DNA of 32,093 nt from the NCBI GenBank assembly GCA_026394055.1, contig JAPKYZ010000102.1, forward strand, positions 1 through 32,093, given 5' to 3'. The DNA is from Acidobacteriota bacterium. GTDB taxonomy: Bacteria > Acidobacteriota > Terriglobia > Bryobacterales > Bryobacteraceae. The position numbers were made by a program, and so were the translations under genes. A model generated the notes under the pieces. The model saw nothing but the letters and a program-made list of their open reading frames with translations, did no database searches and was not told where the DNA came from. Shown here one piece after another: positions 1-8,633 of the stretch. The stretch's first letter is position 1. The number at the start of each line of letters is the position of its first letter.

Positions 1-1
1 G

Positions 2-3000
2 ACGATGACCGCCACCGGCGGCGTCGGACCGTACACGTTTGAAGTGGTGGGTACCTTGCCTGCTGGCTTGACGCTGAATGCGGCGACCGGCCAGATCACC
101 GGCACGCCGACGGCGGCGGGCACCTTCTCGGTTCGCGCGAAGGATTCGAAGGGCACGGTGTCGACCACCAGCTGTCCGTTCACGATCAATCCGCCGGTGA
201 ATCCGCTGACGCTGGCTTGCCCGTCGGGTAAGGGCTCAGTGGGTGCGCCGTACAGCTCGACTCTGGCGGTGACCGGTGGAACCGGTGGCAATGTGTTCGC
301 CATCGTCTCCGGCTCGCTGCCTCCGGGCCTGACGTTGAACACCACGACGGGCGCGATCACGGGCACGCCGACTGCGGCGGGCACCTTCAATGTGAAGTTC
401 TCGGTGAAGGATAGTTCCGGCACCACCGTCTACGCCTCCTGCTCGGGGTCGTGTGCGGCGGTGACCAGCTTTAACTTCACGGTACCTGCCGGACAGTTGG
501 GCAGCACGCAGCCCTACACGGCCAATGGCGTGACCCTGACGGCTTACGGCTATAACGGATCCGGCACGACGGGCACGCCCCGCGCGCTGTTCGGCAAGAC
601 GGCCGGTGGCAACGAGAATGGTCTCGGCATCTACGGCACCAGCGCCGATAACGAGATCACGACGTCCACCTTTATCCAGGTCGACACCAATGACCTGGTG
701 GCCAAGGGTGCCACCAACGTGCAGATGTTGATCGGTAGTGTGCAGAGCGGCGAGGGCTATGACATCTATGGCTCGAACACTCTGGGCACCATCGGCACCA
801 AGCTGCTGTCGGGCGGAACCAGTGAGTCTCCGTTTGCGATGCCGGGCTATGGCACCTATCGCTACATCTCGGTGCGGGCGTCCGCGGTGGACGTTCTGCT
901 GAATGGCATCAGCTTCGTGCTCCCGAGTGATTGTCAGATTGTCATCACTCCGGCGCTGACGTTGACCTGTTCGTCGAACAACACCTGCAGCGAGGGCTCG
1001 TCGCACTCTTCGACGGTGACGGCCTCCGGCGGTGTGGCGCCCTACACGTTCTCGGTGGCGACCGGCACCATCCCCAACGGGTTGACGCTGAATTCGTCCA
1101 CCGGTGCGGTGACGGGTACGCCGACCACCTCCGGCTCGTTCACCATCAAGGTGACCGACAGCCTGGGCACGACGGCCTCTAACACTTGTCCGTACAGTGT
1201 GAGTGCGAAGTTGGCCCTAGGCTGCGCCAGTTCCACCACCGGTACGGTGGGCGTGGCGTTCAACGCAACGATCACGGCCACTGGCGGCTTCCCGGGCTAC
1301 ACCTTCGCGGTGGCGACCGGTAGTCTGCCGGCCGGTCTGACGTTGAACTCCGCGACCGGCGCCATCACGGGCACCCCGACTGCTTCCGGCACCTTCACTC
1401 TGAAGGTGACCGACAGCAAGGGCAACGTAGCGACCTCCACCTGCTCGATTACGATTAATCCGGGGGTGTCGCTAGGCTCGATCGGTGATCGGGTTTGGAA
1501 TGACCCCAACTGCCTGGGCACGCAAGGCTCGGGTGAGGCGGGGCTGGTTGGCTGGACGGTGAACATCACCGGTCCGGGCAGCTACTCGGCCACCACGACC
1601 ACGGGTACCAACGGTATCTACGGCTTCCCGAACCTGCCAGCGGGCACCTATACGGTGTGCGTCGTGCCGCAGTCGGGCTACGTACAAACCTACGATCTGA
1701 ATGGTCTCTCGACGGCCAACTGCGCCACGGTCACCTTGACCTCGGGCCAGAACCGAAAGGACGTCGACTTTGGCTACCGCACCACCTCAAGCTTGGGGTC
1801 GATCGGTGACCGAGTCTGGAACGACCTGGATGGCGACGGCGTGCAGGATTCGGGCGAGGGTGGCTTGAAGGGTGTCAAGGTGACCATCGCTGGTCCCAAT
1901 GGCTACTCCGCCACCACCAGCACGGCCAGCGACGGCAGCTACAAGTTCAGCAACTTGGGCGCCGGCAGCTATACGGTCTGCGTCAGCAATGTGCCCTCGG
2001 GCTACATCCAGACCTACGATCTGGATGGTAAGGCCACCGCTCACTGTGCCACGGTGAACCTGGCGGCGGCGCAAAACCGGACCGATGTCGACTTCGGCTA
2101 TCGCTGCCCGCCCGGTACCGGCTCCATCGGTAACCGCGTCTGGAACGACGTGGACGGCAATGGGACGCAGGAAGGGTCCGGCTACGGCATCAATGGCGTA
2201 ACGGTCACCCTGACGGGTCCCACCAACGCCACGGCGACCACCACCGGTGACGGTGACTACTCGTTCGTCAACCTGCCGGCCGGCGCCTATAAAGTCTGTG
2301 TGAGCAATCTGCCCTCGGGCTACACGCAGACCTACGACCTGGACGGCCTGGGTTCGGCCAGCTGCGCCAGCCTGACCATTACTTCGGGTCAGGTGAAGAC
2401 CGACGTGGACTTCGGCTACTGGAAGAAGACCACCACCGGTTCGATCGGTGACCGGGTGTGGAACGACGCCGATGGCGATGGGTGCCAGGATCCGACGGAA
2501 ACCGGCCTGACGGGCTGGACCGTGAAGATCACCGGCCCCAGCAGCTACTCGGCGACGGCCACCACCGGAACCGACGGCGCCTACTCGTTCTCGGGTCTGG
2601 CCGCCGGTACGTACGCGGTGTGCGTCACGCCTCAGGCGGGCTTCACGCAGACCTATGACCGGGATGGCCTGGCCACCCCGAACTGCGCCAGCATCGCGAT
2701 TACCGCTGGTCAGAACAAGACCGACGCGGACTTCGGCTATAAGGCGTCCACCGCCGCCACGGGCTCCATCGGAGACCGGGTGTGGGATGACGGCAATGGC
2801 AACGGGATCCAGGAGTCCGCGGGCAACGGCCTGAACGGCGTCAAGGTGACCATCACTGGTCCCAACGGCTACACGGCCAACATGCTGACGGCGGGCGACG
2901 GCAACTACAAGTTCTCGAACTTGGCCGCCGGTACCTACACCGTCTGCACCAGCAACCTCCCGTCCGGCTACACCCAGACCTACGATCTGGATGGCATCGG

Positions 3001-3403
3001 TAGCGGCAATTGCGCCACCATGACGCTGGCCGGGGGGCAGGCTCGCAACGACGTGGACTTCGGCTACTGGAAGCAGGGCACGGCCCTGGGCTCCATTGGC
3101 GACCGCGTCTGGAACGACGCCTCTTGCACCGGTAATCAGGGTTATGGCGAGGCGGGCTTGACCGGCTGGACGGTGAAGATCACCGGCCCCAACAGCTACT
3201 CCGCCACCGCTACCACCGGCTCCAACGGCACCTACAAGTTCAGCAACTTGGCCGCCGGTACGTACACGGTCTGCGTGACGCCCCAATCGGGCTTCGTTCA
3301 GACCTACGACTTGACCGGTCTCGGCTCCGCCAACTGCGCCTCCATCGCCTTGGCGGCCGGTTCCAACCGGACCGATGTGGACTTCGGCTACCGCAAGCCG
3401 TAG
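2..3403 (+). CDS. Secreted multidomain repeat protein: putative Ig (He_PIG) domains plus six SdrD-B-like domains (5' end outside window)
   Basis: The reading frame is open to the left edge, so this is the C-terminal part (at least 1133 residues) of a larger protein; the ATG at 5 is internal. Numbering from that ATG, four He_PIG-type Ig repeats with the LPAGLTLN...G.ITGTPT signature lie at about 1-62, 68-150, 318-400 and 402-487. A non-repeat insert (about 151-312) separates the second and third. Six SdrD-B/Cna-B-like repeats of 106-109 residues begin at Gly 491, 598, 706, 812, 920 and 1029, each opening G-S-I-G-[DN]-R-V-W and closing D-[VA]-D-F-G-Y. The protein stops right after the last repeat (GYRKP), with no LPXTG, PEP-CTERM or autotransporter tail. 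Known role of such domains: extended, often Ca2+-stiffened stalks of surface adhesins. Export is inferred, since the N-terminus is not visible. Its partner and substrate are unknown. Confidence 0.85.
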   Translation, partial: TMTATGGVGPYTFEVVGTLPAGLTLNAATGQITGTPTAAGTFSVRAKDSKGTVSTTSCPFTINPPVNPLTLACPSGKGSVGAPYSSTLAVTGGTGGNVFAIVSGSLPPGLTLNTTTGAITGTPTAAGTFNVKFSVKDSSGTTVYASCSGSCAAVTSFNFTVPAGQLGSTQPYTANGVTLTAYGYNGSGTTGTPRALFGKTAGGNENGLGIYGTSADNEITTSTFIQVDTNDLVAKGATNVQMLIGSVQSGEGYDIYGSNTLGTIGTKLLSGGTSESPFAMPGYGTYRYISVRASAVDVLLNGISFVLPSDCQIVITPALTLTCSSNNTCSEGSSHSSTVTASGGVAPYTFSVATGTIPNGLTLNSSTGAVTGTPTTSGSFTIKVTDSLGTTASNTCPYSVSAKLALGCASSTTGTVGVAFNATITATGGFPGYTFAVATGSLPAGLTLNSATGAITGTPTASGTFTLKVTDSKGNVATSTCSITINPGVSLGSIGDRVWNDPNCLGTQGSGEAGLVGWTVNITGPGSYSATTTTGTNGIYGFPNLPAGTYTVCVVPQSGYVQTYDLNGLSTANCATVTLTSGQNRKDVDFGYRTTSSLGSIGDRVWNDLDGDGVQDSGEGGLKGVKVTIAGPNGYSATTSTASDGSYKFSNLGAGSYTVCVSNVPSGYIQTYDLDGKATAHCATVNLAAAQNRTDVDFGYRCPPGTGSIGNRVWNDVDGNGTQEGSGYGINGVTVTLTGPTNATATTTGDGDYSFVNLPAGAYKVCVSNLPSGYTQTYDLDGLGSASCASLTITSGQVKTDVDFGYWKKTTTGSIGDRVWNDADGDGCQDPTETGLTGWTVKITGPSSYSATATTGTDGAYSFSGLAAGTYAVCVTPQAGFTQTYDRDGLATPNCASIAITAGQNKTDADFGYKASTAATGSIGDRVWDDGNGNGIQESAGNGLNGVKVTITGPNGYTANMLTAGDGNYKFSNLAAGTYTVCTSNLPSGYTQTYDLDGIGSGNCATMTLAGGQARNDVDFGYWKQGTALGSIGDRVWNDASCTGNQGYGEAGLTGWTVKITGPNSYSATATTGSNGTYKFSNLAAGTYTVCVTPQSGFVQTYDLTGLGSANCASIALAAGSNRTDVDFGYRKP

Positions 3404-3439
3404 TGGCTTCTAGCGGGCCGGCAATGGTCCCCTGAACAG

Positions 3440-3480
3440 AATTGGCCCCACGTACTTCGGTGCGCTGGGGCCAATTTTTT
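3440..3480 (+). terminator. Rho-independent terminator with UUCG tetraloop
   Basis: An 11-bp stem AATTGGCCCCA (3440-3450) pairs with TGGGGCCAATT (3466-3476). Inside it, after one bulged C (3465), CGTAC (3451-3455) pairs with GTGCG (3460-3464) around a TTCG tetraloop (3456-3459). A T run reaches 3480. It lies 37 bp after the repeat-protein stop codon, so it ends that transcript and insulates the next gene. Confidence 0.9.
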
Positions 3481-3612
3481 GGACCAACTGGCTCCCGTGC
3501 CGCGGTCCGCTTTCACGCGCGTGCGGGATTGGGCGCCATTTTGACAAAACCATCCTGGACGATGCTCCAGCATCGCCAAACTACGATAGACTAACCTTTT
3601 TAAGGAGCAATT

Positions 3613-4977
3613 ATGCCGTCGAATCGCCGGGAATTTTTAGCCACCGCGGGTGCCTTGGGCGTCACCGCGAAGTCCTTTGCCGCTGCCAAGCCGGCCGCCT
3701 CCGGGCGTGTCCTGGGAGCCAATGATCGCATCAATGTCGGTGTCATCGGCACCGGCGGACGCGGCTTCTACGTCGCGCGTGAGTTCTCGAAGGTAGGCGA
3801 AGGCAAGGGCAACGCCCGCATCGCCATGGTGTGCGACGTCTACCAAAAGCGCGTCAACAAGGGTAAGGAAGCCTACAAGTGCGACGGCACCCTGGACTAC
3901 CGCGAAGTGCTCGCCAAGTCCGACATCGACGCCGTGATCGTCGCCACGCCTGACCACTGGCATGCGCCGATCGCACTGGCTGCCATGGACGCCGGCAAGG
4001 ACGTTTATCTCGAAAAGCCGATGTGCCACACGGTGGACGAGGCTCGCCGCCTGTCGGAGACCGTACGCGAAACCAAACGTATCCTGCAGGTTGGCTCCCA
4101 GACCACCTCGGGCGACCAGTGGCACCAGGCCAAGAAGGCCATCGGCGATGGCATGATCGGCCCGATGATCATGAGCCAGGGCAGCTACCACCGCAACTCG
4201 ATTGAAGGCGAGTGGAACTGGCCGATCGACAAGGAAGCTGGTCCGGACGGCAAGGGCGAGAACTACATCGACTGGAAGATGTGGCTCGGCAACGCCACCA
4301 AGCGCGACTGGGCGAAGGATATGGGCGCGGACCGCTTCTTCCGCTTCCGCAAGTACTGGGATTACTCGGGCGGCATCGCCACCGATCTCTTCTTCCACGT
4401 TGTCGCTCCGATGAACATCTGCTGGCCGGAACCGCAGTTCCCGCACCGCGTCATGTCGGGCGGCGGCATCTACAGCTTCTCGAAGCTGCCGGAAGATCCG
4501 AGCAAGCCGGACCGCGAAGTGCCGGACACCTTCCACCTGATCGGTGAGTACTCCAAGGGCCACAGCTTGGTGCTCAGCAGCTCCATGGCGAACTCGCAGC
4601 ACATCCCGGGCCTCATCCGCGGCCACGGCGCCTCACTGACCATGGTGGAGCACGGCCGCTTTGAAGGCTACTCGCCTTTCATCACGCTGAAAGCGGAAAA
4701 GGCTCGCGGCGGCAAGTTTGTCGTGCCGGAGCTGGAAGCCAAGTTTGAAGGCAAGGACGAGATCAAGATCCCGGTGGCCGACAACCCCACCATGCCCACC
4801 CACGTCGGCAACTTCCTGGACTGCATGCGCAGCCGTCAGAAGCCGACCCTCGATGTCGATACCGCCGCCCGCGCCCAGGTGCTGATCACCATGGCCGTGC
4901 AGAGCTATCGCCAGGGCAAGGTGCTGTACTTCGACGAGAAGACCTGGAAGGTTTCCGACAAGCCCACTCGGGCGTAG
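3613..4977 (+). CDS. TAT-exported Gfo/Idh/MocA family oxidoreductase
   Basis: 454 residues. The N-terminus carries a twin-arginine signal ([20 protein letters not shown]), so the folded, cofactor-loaded protein is probably exported by Tat. The Rossmann nucleotide-binding loop VIGTGGRG is at 44-51. The family signatures follow: DHWH at 114-117, EKP at 134-136 (Lys expected at the active site) and [10 protein letters not shown] at 253-262, the substrate-side Asp/His motif. Length and motif order match the family's secreted subgroup common in Acidobacteria and Planctomycetes, thought to act on sugars or sugar acids with NAD(P). The actual substrate cannot be read from sequence. Start choice is supported by AGGAG at 3603-3607, five bases before the ATG. 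The gene stands alone between two terminators, so it is probably monocistronic. Confidence 0.92.
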   Translation: MPSNRREFLATAGALGVTAKSFAAAKPAASGRVLGANDRINVGVIGTGGRGFYVAREFSKVGEGKGNARIAMVCDVYQKRVNKGKEAYKCDGTLDYREVLAKSDIDAVIVATPDHWHAPIALAAMDAGKDVYLEKPMCHTVDEARRLSETVRETKRILQVGSQTTSGDQWHQAKKAIGDGMIGPMIMSQGSYHRNSIEGEWNWPIDKEAGPDGKGENYIDWKMWLGNATKRDWAKDMGADRFFRFRKYWDYSGGIATDLFFHVVAPMNICWPEPQFPHRVMSGGGIYSFSKLPEDPSKPDREVPDTFHLIGEYSKGHSLVLSSSMANSQHIPGLIRGHGASLTMVEHGRFEGYSPFITLKAEKARGGKFVVPELEAKFEGKDEIKIPVADNPTMPTHVGNFLDCMRSRQKPTLDVDTAARAQVLITMAVQSYRQGKVLYFDEKTWKVSDKPTRA

Positions 4978-5004
4978 GTCACCGATCCAAACTTGAGCGT
5001 TTTG

Positions 5005-5040
5005 ACGGGCGGGCGGTCCACGAGACCCCCGCCCGTTGGT
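5005..5040 (+). terminator. Probable rho-independent terminator after the oxidoreductase gene
   Basis: ACGGGCGGG (5005-5013) pairs with CCCGCCCGT (5028-5036). Inside, after one bulged C, GGTC (5015-5018) pairs with GACC (5024-5027) around a CACGA loop. The following tail (TGGTCTTTCT) is only partly T-rich, so termination may be less efficient than at 3440-3480. Confidence 0.65.
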
Positions 5041-5135
5041 CTTTCTACCCCCCCCAATCCGATGCCAGCTGGACCTCGTAGTGCTGGATGAGTTTATGTT
5101 TCAGACAGTTATGGCAATGTGTGGCGAAATTCATT

Positions 5136-5186
5136 GTACCTGTGGTACTAGTCCGTGGTATGGTTTTACTGGTACCCGGTGGTACC
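5136..5186. promoter_or_regulatory. Cluster of GGTAC/GTACC sites upstream of the PEP-CTERM gene, possible operator
   Basis: Within 51 bp there is GTACC-TGT-GGTAC (5136-5148, a perfect inverted repeat), a degenerate copy GGTAT (5157-5161), and two full GGTACC palindromes at 5171-5176 and 5181-5186. They sit 56-106 bp upstream of the likely start codon, where a regulator could bind. No convincing -35/-10 pair was found beside them. The operator role is inference from clustering and position. Confidence 0.3.
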
Positions 5187-5241
5187 GTCTGGGGATCGAT
5201 TGTGATACCTCAGACATGCGAACGTACGCTTAGTGAGTCAA

Positions 5242-6174
5242 ATGAAACCAATTGCGTTCGCTCTGTTGGCGTTGATCTACGCAAGCCCGACCTTTGCCGG
5301 CCGCATGCTGGTCAGTCACCTGGACGCTGACTATCACGCCTCCTTTGAGCCGGGACCCTACACGCTGGACCCGGCATCAGCTCAGGATTTCATGCGGACC
5401 TCCATCGATTGGGTGCGCAACGGCTCCACCAAACCGTTTCTGTTCGTCGAATCCAGTATCATCCCGCCCTATGTGGAGAAACTCCCCAACGGTTTGATTA
5501 ATGGCAACAAGGCCTTTCATGCCGATGGCGAAATCGGACTCAAGAACGCCGGTTACTCCGCGGGCACCGACTATGTCCGGGCAGACGCGGCGCAGTTGGT
5601 GAATGAATTGAAGAACCTGGGTGCCTACTCCGCCATTGTCGTGGCCAGCGACTTTGGAGGCATTCTTACCGGTGCCGAACTCGAGCAATTGCGCCTCCAA
5701 AAGGACCTGATCGCCAGCTTTGTCGCCAACGGCGGCGGACTCTACGCGATGGCTGAATCGAACGACGGCATTGGCCGTTACAATCCCGCCACCGGCGAGG
5801 CCGATCCGGAAGCGACGGCCCCGGGATACCTGGCGGCAGGCAACGGGCTGCTGGGCTCAGAGACGCCGTATGGGTTTCTGCCGGTTCCGGTTACCTCCAA
5901 GTCCAGCTACGGCCAATATGTGAAGAACTCTACCTTGACGCCATTTGGCGCTGATCTGGGGTTTACCAAGGGTATGCTGGACGGCAATGAATCGCCGATC
6001 TACTTCAACCCGTCACCCGGGTGGACGCCGATCTCCTACGATTCAAACGGCCGAATCTCGAACATGGCGGCTATCTACACCGGCCGCGACGCATCCATCG
6101 TGCCGGAGCCGGAGACCTACCTGCTGGCGGGCACTGTCCTGATCGCCATCGGTCTCTACCGCCGGCAAAAATAG
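5242..6174 (+). CDS. PEP-CTERM sorting domain-containing exported protein
   Basis: 310 residues from the ATG at 5242. An in-frame GTG lies three codons upstream at 5233, but the ATG gives a cleaner signal peptide (MKPIAFALLALIYASPTFAG). The C-terminus has the PEP-CTERM tripartite signal: a VPEPETY motif, a hydrophobic helix (LLAGTVLIAIGL) and a short basic end (YRRQK). In known systems an exosortase cleaves or anchors such proteins at the envelope; none is encoded in this window. The middle contains AIVVASDFGGIL followed by a helix and VANGGGLYAMAES, which resembles the core of class I glutamine amidotransferase-like (ThuA/flavodoxin-like) folds, but I do not see a catalytic triad. The function is therefore unassigned. 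It starts a possible two-gene unit with the Uma2-type gene 26 bp downstream. Confidence 0.85.
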   Translation: MKPIAFALLALIYASPTFAGRMLVSHLDADYHASFEPGPYTLDPASAQDFMRTSIDWVRNGSTKPFLFVESSIIPPYVEKLPNGLINGNKAFHADGEIGLKNAGYSAGTDYVRADAAQLVNELKNLGAYSAIVVASDFGGILTGAELEQLRLQKDLIASFVANGGGLYAMAESNDGIGRYNPATGEADPEATAPGYLAAGNGLLGSETPYGFLPVPVTSKSSYGQYVKNSTLTPFGADLGFTKGMLDGNESPIYFNPSPGWTPISYDSNGRISNMAAIYTGRDASIVPEPETYLLAGTVLIAIGLYRRQK

Positions 6175-6188
6175 CCCGCGGCCGTTGG

Positions 6189-6194
6189 TAGAAT
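6189..6194 (+). promoter_or_regulatory. Candidate -10 box (TAGAAT) of a leaderless promoter
   Basis: TAGAAT ends exactly six bases before the ATG at 6201, so transcription would begin at or next to the start codon. There is no Shine-Dalgarno sequence in front of this ATG. No good -35 hexamer is visible, which limits confidence. Confidence 0.35.
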
Positions 6195-6200
6195 TGGGCC

Positions 6201-6773
6201 ATGGCCACCGCTCCACTGCTGAGGTTCACCGAGGCCCAGTATCTACGCTACGAGCGAGAGTTCCAACAGAAGCACGAATTCGTCCACGGCAACATCCTGG
6301 CCATGGCGGGTGCGGGCACCCGGCACAACATCATTGCCGCCAATCTGCTGTCGGCGCTGGTTGTTGGACTGCGCGGAAAGCGTTGTCGCGCGGTGGGCTC
6401 AGATCAGCGGGTGCGTGTGCAACCGGGCGCCCTCTATTTTTACCCCGACGTGACGGTGCTCTGTCCGCCGGTGGAACATTTGGACGAGACACAGGACACG
6501 GTGCTGAATCCTCACTTCATTGCCGAGGTCTTGTCTTCCGCTACCCGGCGTCATGACCAGGATTTGAAACTCCCGGCCTACCGTGAGCACCCCACCATCC
6601 AAGAGATCTTATTGATCGAGCCCGATGTACTGTGGGTTCAGCAGTGGTTCCGGTCACCCAGCGGCGAATGGCAGATGCGCACAATCTCTAGCGCCTCTGC
6701 GACGGTCAGCCTTGGCTCATTGGGCGTCGAGGTGCCCATCAGCGAGATCTACCTGAACGCAGCTGACGGTTAG
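6201..6773 (+). CDS. Uma2 family (DUF820) endonuclease-like protein
   Basis: 190 residues. The order of motifs fits the Uma2/DUF820 family, a PD-(D/E)XK nuclease fold: an N-terminal Y.R.E segment with KHEFVHGNILAMAG (about 29-42), then FYPDVTVLC (about 79-87) with the catalytic Asp, then FIAEVLSSATRRHDQDLKL (about 106-124), which supplies the Glu and Lys of the nuclease core. The C-terminal YREHPTIQEILLIEPD segment is also typical. These genes are abundant and often multicopy in cyanobacteria and Acidobacteria. Their biological role is unsettled, and links to transposition or defence are only suggested. The start has no ribosome binding site but has a -10-like box six bases upstream, suggesting a leaderless mRNA. 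Confidence 0.85.
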   Translation: MATAPLLRFTEAQYLRYEREFQQKHEFVHGNILAMAGAGTRHNIIAANLLSALVVGLRGKRCRAVGSDQRVRVQPGALYFYPDVTVLCPPVEHLDETQDTVLNPHFIAEVLSSATRRHDQDLKLPAYREHPTIQEILLIEPDVLWVQQWFRSPSGEWQMRTISSASATVSLGSLGVEVPISEIYLNAADG

Positions 6774-6826
6774 GGGTTTCGTGTAAAGGAATGCGAGGCG
6801 CGGACTGGCCACGGCCTCGCCGGCCT

Positions 6827-8623
6827 CTACTTTCCTGGCTTCACACGCAGCTGGATACCCAGCTCGCGCAGTTGCTTGTCGTCCACCGTGCTGGGGGCCT
6901 CGCACATCAGGTCGGTGCCCTTGGAGGTCTTGGGGAAGGGGATCACGTCGCGGATCGTCTCTTCGCCGGCCAGCAGCATGACAAGCCGGTCAAAGCCCAG
7001 CGCAATGCCTCCATGCGGCGGAGCGCCGAATTCCAGCGCTTCCAGCAGGAAGCCGAACTTCTTCTTCGCTTCTTCCTTCGACAATCCCAGCGCGTCGAAC
7101 ACGGTGGACTGTACGTCCTGCCGGTGGATACGGATCGATCCGGATGCCAGCTCAATACCGTTCAGCACGATGTCGTAGCTCTTGGCGCGGCAGCGGCCGG
7201 GCTCGGTGGAAAGGAAGTGCAGGTCTTCGTCCTTCACCGAAGTGAAGGGATGGTGCGCCGCCACCCAGCGGTTGTCCTCGTCGTCCCATTCGAACATCGG
7301 GAAATCGACCACCCAGAGCCAGCGCAGATCCTTGGGGTCCAGCAGCTTGTGCCGGTCGTTGTACTTGCGGGCGGCATGCAGACGCAGGTCGCCACAAGCC
7401 TTCAGCACGGTCTCCTGCGGGCGATGCCCGGCCACTTCATTGGGCCAGCCGCACACCAGCACCAGATCTTCCTCGGTGGCGCCGATGCGTTCGCGGAGCT
7501 GCGGCATCACTTCGGGGAAGTCCCGGTCCAGGCGCTTCATGTCGTCGAACACCCGCAGACCCTTCTCCTGGCCGTAAGCCTTCAGGTCGTCACGTTCCTT
7601 GCGGGAAAGCGGACCGGTCTTGGGAATGATGATCGCCACCAGCGGCAAGCCCGGATGCGTCATCGGCACGGGAGCATTGGCAAACAGATCTTCAACGCGC
7701 CAGAAACGCGGGATACGCAGATCCGGCTTGTCGCTGCCGTACTGGTCCATCGCCTCGGCGTAGGTCATGCGCGGGAACTGGTAGTCCAGCGGGAACCCGG
7801 CCGCTTTGCAGACGGCCTTCACCATCGGCTCGATGTTCTCGTAGATGGTCTCCTGCTGCGGGAAGCTCATCTCGACGTCGATCTGCGTGAACTCGTACTG
7901 ACGGTCGGCGCGCAGGTCCTCATCGCGGAAGCAGCGGACCAGCTGGAAGTACTTCTCGTAGCCCGCCACCATGTAGAGCTGCTTAAAGATCTGCGGCGAT
8001 TGCGGCAGGGCGTAGAACATGCCCTGGTTCATGCGCGACGGCACCAGGAAGTCTCGCGAGCCTTCGGGGGTGGACTTGGTGAGGAACGGCGTCTCGAGTT
8101 CCAGGAAGCCCGCGCCGTACATGTACTCGCGCACCGCAAACGCCAGCTTCGACCGCATGATCAGATTGCGCTGCATCCGCGGGCGCCGCAGGTCGAGATA
8201 GCGGTACTTCAGGCGCATCTCTTCCTGCACATCGACCGAGTCTTCCATGGGGAAGGGCGGCGTCTTGGACGTGTTCAGAATCCACAGCTTGTCGACCACG
8301 ATCTCCACTTCGCCGGTGGCGATGGCGGGGTTGATGGTCTCCTTGCTGCGCAGCTCCACTTCGCCTTCAAAGGCCACCACATACTCGCTGCGGATCAGCG
8401 CGGCTTTGGCGAGAATTTCGGAGTTCTGCTCGGACCGGAAGACGATCTGCGTGATGCCCTCGCGGTCGCGGATGTGCATGAACAGCAGTCCACCCAGGTC
8501 GCGGACCCGGTGCACCCAGCCCATGATGAGGGCGCGCTTGCCGACGTCGGGCGGGCGCAAGGCGCCGCAATGATGAGTGCGGCGCAGGTCGCCCAAAAAG
8601 TCGAGTTGGAATTCTTCAGCCAT
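6827..8623 (-). CDS. aspS: Aspartate--tRNA ligase
   Basis: 598 residues from the ATG at 8623 (MAEEFQLDFLGDL), which aligns with the N-terminus of bacterial AspRS. The frame stays open further upstream, but that would only run back into hisS. The anticodon-binding OB fold comes first (GWVHRVRDLGGLLF...RDREG), then the class II core. Motif 2 is seen in RCFRDEDLRADRQYEFTQ and motif 3 in GGIALGFDRLVMLLAG, with the bacterial GAD insertion between them. It charges tRNA-Asp with aspartate in the cytoplasm. The residue after RVRD is Leu, as in E. coli, rather than the His seen in several non-discriminating enzymes. This weakly suggests a tRNA-Asp-specific enzyme, but that reading is tentative. It is the last gene of an operon: hisS ends 10 bp before its start. 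Confidence 0.96.
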   Translation of the reverse strand: MAEEFQLDFLGDLRRTHHCGALRPPDVGKRALIMGWVHRVRDLGGLLFMHIRDREGITQIVFRSEQNSEILAKAALIRSEYVVAFEGEVELRSKETINPAIATGEVEIVVDKLWILNTSKTPPFPMEDSVDVQEEMRLKYRYLDLRRPRMQRNLIMRSKLAFAVREYMYGAGFLELETPFLTKSTPEGSRDFLVPSRMNQGMFYALPQSPQIFKQLYMVAGYEKYFQLVRCFRDEDLRADRQYEFTQIDVEMSFPQQETIYENIEPMVKAVCKAAGFPLDYQFPRMTYAEAMDQYGSDKPDLRIPRFWRVEDLFANAPVPMTHPGLPLVAIIIPKTGPLSRKERDDLKAYGQEKGLRVFDDMKRLDRDFPEVMPQLRERIGATEEDLVLVCGWPNEVAGHRPQETVLKACGDLRLHAARKYNDRHKLLDPKDLRWLWVVDFPMFEWDDEDNRWVAAHHPFTSVKDEDLHFLSTEPGRCRAKSYDIVLNGIELASGSIRIHRQDVQSTVFDALGLSKEEAKKKFGFLLEALEFGAPPHGGIALGFDRLVMLLAGEETIRDVIPFPKTSKGTDLMCEAPSTVDDKQLRELGIQLRVKPGK

Positions 8624-8633
8624 GGCTTCGTAG

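Noticed and set aside
1787..3286. Long minus-strand open frame of 499 codons
   Set aside because: It mirrors the SdrD-B repeats; its sequence is low-complexity Gly/Val/Arg-rich and periodic with the sense repeats.
3541..3590. TTGACA as a complete promoter for the oxidoreductase
   Set aside because: No acceptable -10 hexamer lies 16-19 bp downstream; the TACGAT at 3582 is too far away.
5121..5137. Possible sigma-54 promoter (TGGC...TTG) before the PEP-CTERM gene
   Set aside because: The spacing between the GG and GC elements is off by one and the -12 GC is missing.
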